A stretch of 64,000 bases of DNA from the NCBI GenBank assembly GCA_004293935.1, contig RDZH01000014.1, positions 1 through 64,000 of the forward strand, in the 5' to 3' direction. The translations under genes were made by a program, and so were the position numbers. Shown piece by piece: positions 1 to 8,410 of this stretch. The notes beneath the pieces are model-generated. The model was not told the DNA's origin and did not search any database. It saw only the letters and a program-made list of their open reading frames with translations. Source of the stretch: Alphaproteobacteria bacterium (lineage in GTDB: Bacteria > Pseudomonadota > Alphaproteobacteria > Rickettsiales > UBA998). Numbering within the stretch: the stretch's first letter is position 1; each line of letters begins with the position of its first letter.

Positions 1-25
1 GAGATTCTTGTATTTCTTTTCGGAT

Positions 26-58
26 TCTTGGCGTAGTCTTGGCGTAGTCTTGGCGTTA
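26..58. repeat. Three tandem 11-bp repeats (TCTTGGCGTAG, TCTTGGCGTAG, TCTTGGCGTTA)
   Basis: Read directly: tcttggcgtag at 26-36 and 37-47, tcttggcgtta at 48-58. Confidence 0.8.
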
Positions 59-142
59 CCATGCAATACACTTCCCATAAATTGGTCTCCTTTAGATCAG
101 TATAGCTTATGCCATAAGAAAAAGGAACCAAACAGCTACGCG

Positions 143-1090
143 CTATAATCCATGTGTTGCAAGGAAACGATCCGCTTCCAGTGCTGCCATGCATCCTGTA
201 CCCGCTGCCGTCACCGCTTGGCGATAAATGGCATCTTGGACATCCCCCGCAGCAAACACGCCCGCAATATTGGTTTTTGTGCTATCTGATGCGGTTATGA
301 GATACCCCGATTCATCTTTATCAAGGGAAGGGAACAGCCATGTATTGGGTACATGCCCAATCGCGACAAATGCACCATCTACGGCTAAAGGCGTGATGAC
401 ACCTGTGGTGACGTGCTTCAGATTCAAGGTAGTAAGAGAAGGCGGGGCATCTGTTCCCACAAACTCATCAACCACATGATCCCAAATCACGGATATTTTT
501 TCATGCGCGAAGAGTCGTTGCTGCATCACATGCTCAGCACGCAAGCTATCACGACGATGAATTAATGTCACATGCGAGGCAATTTGCGCCAGATATAATG
601 CTTCTTCTACGGCACTATTACCGCCACCGATCACGGCAACGGGTTTGTTGCGGAAGAAAAAGCCATCGCAGGTCGCGCAGGCAGATACACCAAAATTCTG
701 AAATTTCTTCTCGCTTTCGAGTCCTAACCAACGTGCCGATGCACCTGTCGCAATAATGAGTGCTTTACCAACATAATGATCGCCCGAATCACCGATACAT
801 AAGAACGGCCCTCCTTCAGGGAGTTGCGCTTCAATGATGGTATCCGCGATGATGGTTGCCCCAACATGCGCCGCTTGCTCTTCCATTTGCTGCATCAACC
901 AAGGACCTTGCACGGGGTGTGCAAAACCGGGATAATTTTCAACATCCGTGGTGATGGTTAGTTGCCCACCCGGCTGCATTCCATGTACCATTATCGTTGT
1001 TTTGCCTGCACGTGCAGCATAAATTGCAGCGGTGCATCCTGCTGCACCAGAACCAATAATCAAAACATCACATGCATGGGTCGTACTCAT
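143..1090 (-). CDS. trxB: Thioredoxin-disulfide reductase
   Basis: FAD-binding GSGAAGCTAAIYAARA, redox CATCDG motif, NADPH-binding GGGNSAVEEA, C-terminal AAGDV. Start set at MSTTHACDV. Confidence 0.95.
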   Translation of the reverse strand: MSTTHACDVLIIGSGAAGCTAAIYAARAGKTTIMVHGMQPGGQLTITTDVENYPGFAHPVQGPWLMQQMEEQAAHVGATIIADTIIEAQLPEGGPFLCIGDSGDHYVGKALIIATGASARWLGLESEKKFQNFGVSACATCDGFFFRNKPVAVIGGGNSAVEEALYLAQIASHVTLIHRRDSLRAEHVMQQRLFAHEKISVIWDHVVDEFVGTDAPPSLTTLNLKHVTTGVITPLAVDGAFVAIGHVPNTWLFPSLDKDESGYLITASDSTKTNIAGVFAAGDVQDAIYRQAVTAAGTGCMAALEADRFLATHGL

Positions 1091-1441
1091 AAAAAATATC
1101 CTTATATCGTTTGTCTTGTAGTGCATTTTATTATTTTATTCAATCACCAAATGAGGTGTCATGAAATGAACAGGTGCTAAGCTACTCATTTTCATTAAGC
1201 AATAAAGTAGCTGAAGTTCGTGTTTGAATGGCTCAGAAGCAAAAAAATTGTACACAAGCTAGAAAAAACTCTGTTTGTGCATTTTTACCCTTCCGCAACC
1301 CTATGGTGTAGTATAAAATAAATATATTTATCAGATAATTAGCAGGTCAATAGACTTTCTTCTTTTTTTTAAGAACTTGTTGTTTGATAAGAATTTATCC
1401 TTGTTTCCCCAACATTGCCCACAGACTTATCCACAGGCTCG

Positions 1442-2683
1442 TTATTCAGGCAATACACGCTGTGCGGGCATGATTTCTTCCATCGTATGCGCCCCGAGTG
1501 CCATCACTGCTAAGCTGCGTTGATTGCTGCCATCTTGGTGAAAACGTATCAGCCCATTGGCAGGAAGCTCAAATCCGTGATAGCGGGTCATGATTGTTTC
1601 GGTCACGCCTCCTTGCTCTAATAAATAGGCGACTAAGGCCACTGCATCATAACCAAGGCTCGCTAAACGTGGCGGACGATAATCATATTCTGCTTCAAAG
1701 CGTGTGGAAAATCCTTCATACATCGCACTGGGCGTGGTGGCATACCATGTGCCGATTCCATCCGCTATGCCGAGTAGGCTGCGATCATCCAATAAACCTG
1801 TTCCTAGATAATGCACTTTATCAGGCGTGACACGGAATTTTTTCAGGTCTTTCAGTAATTGGATAAAAGTTTCTCCGCCTTCTGCTACGACTAAAGCGTC
1901 AAAAGGGAGTGGGTCTTTTTCGGAGGTGTTGCCAATCAGACGTTGCACGTAGGGAGCGATGTTTGATCCATCAAGTGGATAATGCGCTACGCCGACTAAT
2001 TCGGTAGCGTGGGCATCAGTGTGATCAATCACAGCTTCTTCCACGACATCACCATAAGGAGAGGCAGGCAAGAGCGCGGCAATTTTTTTATCACCACGTG
2101 CCATGGTGGCATCTAATACTTTCAGCACTTGCTCTGCAGGCATGAAGCCCAATGTATAATTGCCCGCACCCGTCACGCCGATATTATTAGAAAAATTAAT
2201 CATAGGGATGTTATGGCGTTTGGCGATCGGTGCAACCGCTGCAACCGAACTTGCATAGAGTGGTCCGATGATCACTTGTGCGCCATCATCAATCGCTTCT
2301 TGTGCCACTTTGGCAGAAAGTTTCGGATCGGCAGGGGTATCATAGGGCATAAGTTGAATGCGTGCCGCTCCTTCATGGACGGGGGCATTGGCATAGACAT
2401 CGAATAAACCGAGCATCGCAGCATCCAGCATCGCTTTGCCTATCTCTGCCGATGGTGCGCTGAGTGGCACAAGAAACGCCACCTTCTTATGCTGGTAGCG
2501 TACTTGTGGTGCGGGGACGTAGCTATTGGCAGGCGCAGGTAGAGACGAGCGACTCACGGGGATTTGGGTTTGCTGTGAGGCGTGATACGGAGAAGGCGGG
2601 ATGGCGTTGCCCGCGTCGTTGCTTGGGGGCATTGGCTTGCACGCCACCATACTCACAAGTGTGAGGATAAAAAGATTGCGCAT
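1442..2683 (-). CDS. Penicillin-binding-protein activator (LpoA-like) / periplasmic ligand-binding-fold lipoprotein
   Basis: N-terminal lipobox-like MRNLFILTLVSMVAC; VAFLVPLSAPSAEIGKAMLDAAMLGLFD and GAQVIIGPLYASSVAAVAPIAKRHNIPMINFSN typical of the LpoA/type-1 periplasmic binding fold; divergent from rsmI as in many proteobacteria. Confidence 0.8.
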   Translation of the reverse strand: MRNLFILTLVSMVACKPMPPSNDAGNAIPPSPYHASQQTQIPVSRSSLPAPANSYVPAPQVRYQHKKVAFLVPLSAPSAEIGKAMLDAAMLGLFDVYANAPVHEGAARIQLMPYDTPADPKLSAKVAQEAIDDGAQVIIGPLYASSVAAVAPIAKRHNIPMINFSNNIGVTGAGNYTLGFMPAEQVLKVLDATMARGDKKIAALLPASPYGDVVEEAVIDHTDAHATELVGVAHYPLDGSNIAPYVQRLIGNTSEKDPLPFDALVVAEGGETFIQLLKDLKKFRVTPDKVHYLGTGLLDDRSLLGIADGIGTWYATTPSAMYEGFSTRFEAEYDYRPPRLASLGYDAVALVAYLLEQGGVTETIMTRYHGFELPANGLIRFHQDGSNQRSLAVMALGAHTMEEIMPAQRVLPE

Positions 2684-2769
2684 TCGGATATTTTTTCCTT
2701 GTATCATACGGGTCTCCGTCTTTATGCTTAGTGCATGAATTATGTATCCATTACTAAAGCACGGTTTCT

Positions 2770-3645
2770 ATGAAAAGTAAATCATCCGTAGAACATTTTC
2801 GTGAATCAGATGCCATAGGAATATTATATGTGGTTGCTACGCCCATAGGTAATCTTGCGGATATTACCTTACGTGCGCTTGAAACCTTACGCACGGTGGA
2901 TCATATTGCCTGTGAAGATACCCGCGTGACGGGGGTGTTATGCAAACATTATGGTATTCCTACCCCGCTTTTTGCGTATCATGAACATAATAGCGATCAT
3001 GTCGTGCCGAAGATTATTGCCTCGTTGCAGGCGGGTCACAATATTGCCCTAGTGAGCGATGCAGGAACACCACTTATTTCTGATCCCGGCTATCGTTTGG
3101 TGGTTGCAGCACGCGCTGCAGGATTGCGTGTCGTGCCTTTGCCCGGTGCGTCGAGTATCCTCTGTGCGCTGAGTGCCTCAGGGATGCCAACCGAACATAT
3201 TCATTATGCGGGATTTCTTCCTAATAATACAACGGCACGCAAAGAATCTTTTGCACGGCTTGCAGGCATTGATGCGACATTGGTGCTGCTAGAATCGAAT
3301 CATCGTTTGGTTGATTCATTACGTGATGCTGCATCTATTTTGGGAATGTCACGGCGTGCAGTGATTGGGCGGGAGTTGACAAAACATTTTGAAGAATTTA
3401 CTTCAGGCACATTAGAAGAATTAGCACGGAACTATGCAGCGCGCTCGCAAGTCAAAGGGGAAATCGTGCTGATGATTGAGCCACCCGCACAGATAGCCTT
3501 ATGTGAAGATGCATGGATGCCGTTAATTGAGGCACTTATCCCGCATTATCCGACCAAAAAAGTAGCACAGATCATTGCGGATACGCTCGGAGGGTCACGC
3601 ACCACATTGTACCGCTTAGCGCAAGAAGCCAAAGATAGGTTATAG
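2770..3645 (+). CDS. rsmI: 16S rRNA (cytidine(1402)-2'-O)-methyltransferase
   Basis: LYVVATPIGNLADITLRALETL, CEDTRVTG, ALVSDAGTPLISDPGYRLV, PLPGASS motifs. Confidence 0.95.
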   Translation: MKSKSSVEHFRESDAIGILYVVATPIGNLADITLRALETLRTVDHIACEDTRVTGVLCKHYGIPTPLFAYHEHNSDHVVPKIIASLQAGHNIALVSDAGTPLISDPGYRLVVAARAAGLRVVPLPGASSILCALSASGMPTEHIHYAGFLPNNTTARKESFARLAGIDATLVLLESNHRLVDSLRDAASILGMSRRAVIGRELTKHFEEFTSGTLEELARNYAARSQVKGEIVLMIEPPAQIALCEDAWMPLIEALIPHYPTKKVAQIIADTLGGSRTTLYRLAQEAKDRL

Positions 3646-3671
3646 AGAAGTCTGCATAAGTCCATCTTTTT

Positions 3672-3855
3672 GTCATACCAGCGATAAGCTGGTATCCCTT
3701 GCCCCCCACCCAATCATCTGCGGTTTTTCGTTGAAAAACCTTGATTCTTGGACTCCCCCGCAGGCGGGAGAGTAAACCATTACTATCTCATGAGGTGTGG
3801 TGAGCTGGTATCCATAAATAGTTATTGCTGGATTCCTGCCTACGCCAAGAATGAC
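3672..3855. repeat. Dispersed composite hairpin repeat (family A)
   Basis: Hairpin gtcataccagcgataagctggtatccc (3672-3698) and opposing unit ctggattcctgcctacgccaagaatgac (3828-3855); contains 30-mer ctcccccgcaggcgggagagtaaaccatta (3753-3782), present as exact reverse complement at 61521-61550. Confidence 0.8.
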
Positions 3856-3862
3856 AAGCCCA

Positions 3863-4594
3863 TTAAAATGCCGTGTTAAAGCCGATATAAAAGGCATGAT
3901 CGGGCGCTCTACGAGAAATGCCCGTCATATATCCGACTTCATAGCGTACCTTATCAGTGAGCGCGCCAAAAAAGGTTGGACCAACATAATGCTGCTGCTG
4001 CGAATAATGATCGACTTTGGCAATATTGCCGAGTTGATGGAAGGATTCAATCCCCACATGATGCAGCGGATTATATTTATAGGAAACATGGCTACGGCTA
4101 TCCCATATCATGCCACCTTGACGATTTGCACCTAATTCAGCACCCCATATTTGGTTGAGTCGAAAATCCCAATTACCAATTTCTTTCCCTGCAATGAGGC
4201 GTATATGGGTGGTATCTACCTGATTATCGCTTTCCCAATGTTCATAACGAACACGAAAACCACTATAAAAGCCATCATCTTCCATGGTTGTGAGTTCGAT
4301 GCGTTGATCTACAATATAACGTGCGACTTCGGGGGATTCTCCTTGCAGATCTTGCGTTTCGATCAATCCTAAGACGGCGTACCATTCATTGACACCATAA
4401 TCTACGAACATGCGATGGCGCATACGGTTATCTTGCGCTTTGCTTTCATCATCTGTGGTATATTGCACCCGTGTAAACGCCGTCACTTGCCGTTCTTTGA
4501 CCTTGGCGTTGACGACTGCTCCGATGCGCGCCGATGCCTCATGGCTGAGCATGACTGCGATGATGGTGACGCTTACCCAAAGATAATGCTTCAT
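3863..4594 (-). CDS. DUF2490-like putative outer-membrane beta-barrel protein
   Basis: Signal peptide MKHYLWVSVTIIAVMLSHEASA; alternating amphipathic strands and a terminal aromatic residue (FNTAF). Confidence 0.55.
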   Translation of the reverse strand: MKHYLWVSVTIIAVMLSHEASARIGAVVNAKVKERQVTAFTRVQYTTDDESKAQDNRMRHRMFVDYGVNEWYAVLGLIETQDLQGESPEVARYIVDQRIELTTMEDDGFYSGFRVRYEHWESDNQVDTTHIRLIAGKEIGNWDFRLNQIWGAELGANRQGGMIWDSRSHVSYKYNPLHHVGIESFHQLGNIAKVDHYSQQQHYVGPTFFGALTDKVRYEVGYMTGISRRAPDHAFYIGFNTAF

Positions 4595-4628
4595 GATGTT
4601 TTCCTTAGGTGCTGGTTCGATGACGCGC

Positions 4629-4958
4629 TTATTTACGATAGGTTGTGCTATCCATTTCGTGCAGTTCAATAGATAGTTTATCGATGGCGATGCCCGTTGC
4701 GAGTATGGCAGCAAATACTGCATCCGCCACATGAGCGCGTTGCTCTTGCGTGCGCCCATCAAGGATTTTCACGGTTATATGCGCAAAACTCTTTGAGTGT
4801 TCTGCCAGTATGAAGGCATCATAGGCGATATGGCGTGCCTTGATGCTTTCATACTGAAATATGTCCGTTGCCACGACGGCATCATAGGCAGCCCTCAAGA
4901 TGCGATCAGCGTGCGGGGAAAGGGTGGGGGAGGAATATTCAAGTATGATATGTGGCAT
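4629..4958 (-). CDS. 5-carboxymethyl-2-hydroxymuconate delta-isomerase (CHMI) family protein
   Basis: MPHIILEYS N-terminus with catalytic Pro2 and a KILDGRTQEQRAHVADAVFAAI segment. Confidence 0.75.
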   Translation of the reverse strand: MPHIILEYSSPTLSPHADRILRAAYDAVVATDIFQYESIKARHIAYDAFILAEHSKSFAHITVKILDGRTQEQRAHVADAVFAAILATGIAIDKLSIELHEMDSTTYRK

Positions 4959-4997
4959 GGTGATTGCGTGTTTGTTGTTCTTTGTTGTAGGGCATGA

Positions 4998-5043
4998 TAG
5001 TCGTTTGACATAAAAAATGAGACATTTGTTCGTCAAACGACTA
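4998..5043. repeat. Perfect 12-bp inverted repeat (tagtcgtttgac ... gtcaaacgacta)
   Basis: Arms 4998-5009 and 5032-5043; the same 12-mer arm recurs at 42483-42494. Confidence 0.8.
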
Positions 5044-5058
5044 CAATGGAGTGCGATA

Positions 5059-6507
5059 TTACTCACCTTGTGATTTTGTGAAGCCCAACTCACCACAGAA
5101 ATCATACAGATTAATCATCTGCACAACATCAATCTCTGCATCGATCAAGCGTTGATAGAGTTTTGCGGGATAATCACGCCCAAGGAATCCATCTTTAGAA
5201 TCGACCATAAAGCGCGCTCTGAAACAATCGCTTTGGAAATGTTCAATTTCAGGATCAGGCCAGATTTTGAGACCTTTCATAGAAATGACTGCAAGGCGCG
5301 CATCATCACCTGCTAAATCATTGAGTCGCTCACCGAGCTTGTCATAATCACCATCGAGCCATGAGAAGAAAATATCAACGCCGATCAAGGATTTTTCGCA
5401 GGTGATGAGATCAATATACTCGCTAGGTTTTTTAACATCATCAGGAAGTGGCGCATAATCCGCAATTTTGAATTTATACGGTTTCTGCCCAAGATGCTCT
5501 ACAACCGATTTTGCAAAGTTCATTGTGCCGACTTTTTGCTTGCTGGTGGAAGCGTTATAAATATCCCCCGTATGCATACCATCTTCAATCGTTTTCAGCC
5601 ACGCATTGCGGATGACTGACGCGACATCATGTTGCCCCAAATGCACCAACATCATTACCGCACCCGAGAGCAAACCCGATGGATTGGCAATGCCTTGTCC
5701 TGCAATATCAGGGGCAGAACCATGAATCGCCTCAAACATCGCAAAATCATCACCAACATTCGATGAACCTGCAAGACCCACAGAACCCGATACTTCTGCG
5801 GCAATATCCGAGATAATATCGCCATAAAGATTGAGCGTGACGATGACATCAAAGGACTCAGGACGTGACGCAACGCGTGCTGCACCAATATCAATAATGT
5901 AGTGATCTTGTTTAATATCAGGATATTCTTTACCCACCTCATTGAATAATTTATGAAATGCCCCGTCTGCCATTTTCATGATGTTGTCTTTCGACATACA
6001 TGTCACTTTGCGGCGACCATTTTGTATGGCATAATCAAATGCATAGCGAATAATTTTCTCACATCCCGATTTGGTGATGACCTTATGGGAATGGAAGGCA
6101 TCATTAGTATGACGATATTCAATACCCGCATATAAATCTTCCTCATTCTCACGCACAATCACCAAATCCATCATCGGGTGTAGGCTGTGTACGAAGGGGT
6201 GGAAGCTACTCACAGGGCGCACATTGGCATATAAGCCCAACGTCTTACGCAACGTCACATTGATGCTCTTATAGCCACCGCCTTGTGGCGTGGTGATAGG
6301 AGCTTTCAACAATACTTTGGAATGTTTTAGCGTTTTCCACACATGCGGAGGAATGCCCGTGGAAACACCTTTTGAATAATAGGATGAGCCAATATCGATG
6401 GTTTCAATGTTGAGGCGTGCTTTCGCTTCTTTCAAAATAAATAAGGTAGCGTCCATAATTTCAGGACCAATACCATCACCAAATGCTACGGTTATATCGT
6501 TGCTCAT
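5059..6507 (-). CDS. icd: NADP-dependent isocitrate dehydrogenase (long form with C-terminal extension)
   Basis: [83 protein letters not shown]; about 480 aa, resembling the longer Rickettsia/Thermus-type enzyme. Confidence 0.93.
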   Translation of the reverse strand: MSNDITVAFGDGIGPEIMDATLFILKEAKARLNIETIDIGSSYYSKGVSTGIPPHVWKTLKHSKVLLKAPITTPQGGGYKSINVTLRKTLGLYANVRPVSSFHPFVHSLHPMMDLVIVRENEEDLYAGIEYRHTNDAFHSHKVITKSGCEKIIRYAFDYAIQNGRRKVTCMSKDNIMKMADGAFHKLFNEVGKEYPDIKQDHYIIDIGAARVASRPESFDVIVTLNLYGDIISDIAAEVSGSVGLAGSSNVGDDFAMFEAIHGSAPDIAGQGIANPSGLLSGAVMMLVHLGQHDVASVIRNAWLKTIEDGMHTGDIYNASTSKQKVGTMNFAKSVVEHLGQKPYKFKIADYAPLPDDVKKPSEYIDLITCEKSLIGVDIFFSWLDGDYDKLGERLNDLAGDDARLAVISMKGLKIWPDPEIEHFQSDCFRARFMVDSKDGFLGRDYPAKLYQRLIDAEIDVVQMINLYDFCGELGFTKSQGE

Positions 6508-6659
6508 ATTTATTATTCCTATGTTTTTGGTTAAATTATCGCTCGAACATTATTAGAGCATTATCCTTAATCAAGAGTAAAGAGGAAGAATAAAGAATGG
6601 CTTATCGTCGGTGAAGTTGGTGAAGTAGCGTTGCTTTTTTGATGCGAAGCATAGTGCTT

Positions 6660-6776
6660 ATACTCATCGCACATGAAGATATGTAGTATCTAAATGTGGA
6701 AAAGATGAGTATTTTTGAGTAAGATATACCCTTCATTTCACTTGACAGAATCAACTCCTTGAAGTGAAATGGGTAT
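6660..6776. repeat. Dispersed composite hairpin repeat (family B), full-length copy, reverse orientation
   Basis: atactcatcgcacatgaagat...aagatgagtat followed by atacccttcatttcacttgacagaatcaactccttgaagtgaaatgggtat; same units at 33089 and 43140. Confidence 0.85.
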
Positions 6777-6875
6777 GTATATAAAAAAATAGAGCAACCC
6801 CAGATAAGAATTCCCAAGTTGCGGGAATTGTTAGCGTGAGTTGCTCTCTATATTAAAGCGGTTGTGATAGTTAAT

Positions 6876-7382
6876 TTACGCAGCGGTTTTGCGTAATACT
6901 AAAAGTAATTCACTCGCAGCTTCTTGATGTTCAACATCATTAGCAATGGCAAGTTCACCCGCCAAACGTCCAAGTGCAGATTCATAAATCATACGTTCAG
7001 AATAAGAACGCTCTGATTGATCGACATTTTTATGCAAATCACGCACGACTTCAGCTAATTGAATGATGTTGCCAGAATTGATTTTTGCTTCATATTCTTG
7101 CGCACGACGACTCCACATACCACGTGAAGTTTTGGCACGACCGCGCAAGGTTTTAATCGCTTTCTCAATAGAATGTGCATCACTGATAGAACGCAATCCC
7201 GCAGCAGCGGCGCGGTGCGTTGGAACGCGTAATGTCATTTTATCACGCTTAAAATGAATAACGAACATTTCTAGTGTGATACCAGCGACTTGTTGTGTTT
7301 CAATATCCGTAATTTCGCCTACACCGTGCGTAGGATATACTACATATTGTCCAATCATGAAGTTCATTTGATTCGTTGTCAT
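6876..7382 (-). CDS. carD: CarD/CdnL family transcriptional regulator
   Basis: FMIGQYVVYPTHGVGEITDIETQQVAG and LRVPTHRAAAAGLRSIS; RNAP-interacting CarD domain followed by helical region. Confidence 0.92.
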   Translation of the reverse strand: MTTNQMNFMIGQYVVYPTHGVGEITDIETQQVAGITLEMFVIHFKRDKMTLRVPTHRAAAAGLRSISDAHSIEKAIKTLRGRAKTSRGMWSRRAQEYEAKINSGNIIQLAEVVRDLHKNVDQSERSYSERMIYESALGRLAGELAIANDVEHQEAASELLLVLRKTAA

Positions 7383-7754
7383 GCTGCCCCTATAGCCTGT
7401 TAGGCAATGCTTAAACCCCACCTGAAAACCAGAATGCGACTGCATTGCGTGTGTTGTAGTAATGTATGGTAGTATAAGGAATGATGTTGATGAGAACATG
7501 CAACATCCGTCCTTACGCACATAGTTATACCACAAAAAAGGGACATACAAAACTACTTTTAGCACAAATTGATAAAAAAAATGTTAAAAAACCCAAAAAA
7601 AGAATTTTTTATGATGTAAAAATACGCTATGCGGGGGTAAGAAGATGTTTTTTATGGTGATTATTTTTTTGAAATCGAACTAATGGTTAGCACATGCGGA
7701 AAATACTTGCCTTATGCCGTGCTATTTGCTACAAAGCATAATATTGTTGATTAT

Positions 7755-7839
7755 GCGGTCATGGCGGAATTGGTAGACGCGCTACCTTGAGGTGGTAGTG
7801 GGGCGACCCGTGGAGGTTCGAGTCCTCTTGACCGCACCA
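7755..7839 (+). tRNA. tRNA-Leu (anticodon GAG)
   Basis: Acceptor GCGGTCA/TGACCGC, D-arm GGCGGAATTGGTAGACGC, anticodon loop TTGAGGT, variable arm, GGTTCGAGTCC, encoded CCA. Confidence 0.95.
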
Positions 7840-8044
7840 TTCTCCAGTTTTGTTTGTATCAACAAACAGATTGAAGGGATAATGCATTGTATATTCGAGC
7901 TTGTCAGGACTCCTTAGGTTGAAGTTCATACAAAAATATTGTTGTATTTTGGGGTAATGTGCTTGGCACTGGCAACCTTGGCGTTCTCCGCCACGCGATT
8001 TAAGGGTACGGATAGTCGTTTGTGACGCGCTATATATCCTTCCT

Positions 8045-8060
8045 GCTCCCGAACGGGAGC
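8045..8060. promoter_or_regulatory. Operator-like palindrome O1: GCTCCC-GAAC-GGGAGC
   Basis: Perfect 6-bp arms around GAAC spacer, upstream of hipB-like gene. Confidence 0.65.
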
Positions 8061-8094
8061 AAATAGCTGGTTTTTCGAGCGGAACAGGCGTTAT

Positions 8095-8110
8095 GCTCCC
8101 GAACGGTAAC
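8095..8110. promoter_or_regulatory. Hybrid operator-like site O2: GCTCCC-GAAC-GGTAAC
   Basis: Left half identical to O1, right half identical to O3; centred 50 bp from O1 and 51 bp from O3. Confidence 0.6.
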
Positions 8111-8117
8111 ATTTCTA

Positions 8118-8145
8118 TTGTTTTATGCCGAAACTATGCTACAAT
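8118..8145 (+). promoter_or_regulatory. Putative sigma70-type promoter (TTGTTT-N16-TACAAT) of the hipBA-like operon
   Basis: -35-like TTGTTT at 8118-8123 and -10-like TACAAT at 8140-8145, flanked by O2 and O3. Confidence 0.45.
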
Positions 8146-8161
8146 GTTACCGAACGGTAAC
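8146..8161. promoter_or_regulatory. Operator-like palindrome O3: GTTACC-GAAC-GGTAAC
   Basis: Perfect 6-bp arms around GAAC, directly after the putative -10 and upstream of the RBS. Confidence 0.65.
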
Positions 8162-8173
8162 AAGGGGCATTTT

Positions 8174-8407
8174 ATGGGATATACAAAAGTAGCCATAAGA
8201 AAATCCAAACATTTGGGAATGATAATACAGTCAGCGCGTAAGGCGCAAAAACTAAGTCAGGATGATCTGGCTGGGCTTACTGGTACAGGCCGTCGCTTCA
8301 TCAGTGAGTTGGAAAGCGGCAAGGAAACCGCCCAACTTGCGAAAACTCTGCATGTGCTGCAATGCCTTGGCATATCGCTTATCGCTGAATACACATGGAA
8401 CGAATAA
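8174..8407 (+). CDS. HipB-like helix-turn-helix antitoxin/repressor
   Basis: XRE-type HTH IIQSARKAQKLSQDDLAGLTGTGRRFISELESGKETAQLAKTLHVLQCLGI; AAGGGG RBS upstream of ATG at 8174; immediately precedes hipA-like gene. Confidence 0.88.
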   Translation: MGYTKVAIRKSKHLGMIIQSARKAQKLSQDDLAGLTGTGRRFISELESGKETAQLAKTLHVLQCLGISLIAEYTWNE

Positions 8408-8410
8408 TCT

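Noticed and set aside
6602-6817. 71-aa minus ORF containing YPFHFKEL
   Set aside because: Translation of a family B repeat; the same peptide (YPFHLKEL) appears in the false ORF 56122-56316 from another repeat copy.
7759-8112. 117-aa minus-strand ORF ending ..GEWCGQEDSNLHGSPHYHLKVARLPIPP
   Set aside because: The terminal peptide is the reverse-complement translation of tRNA-Leu(GAG), a well-known spurious ORF; the rest runs through the hipBA operator region.
8093-8173. N-terminal extension of HipB (MLPNGNISIVLCRNYATMLPNGNKGHF)
   Set aside because: The repeated MLPNGN is just the translated operator repeats; a good RBS precedes the ATG at 8174.
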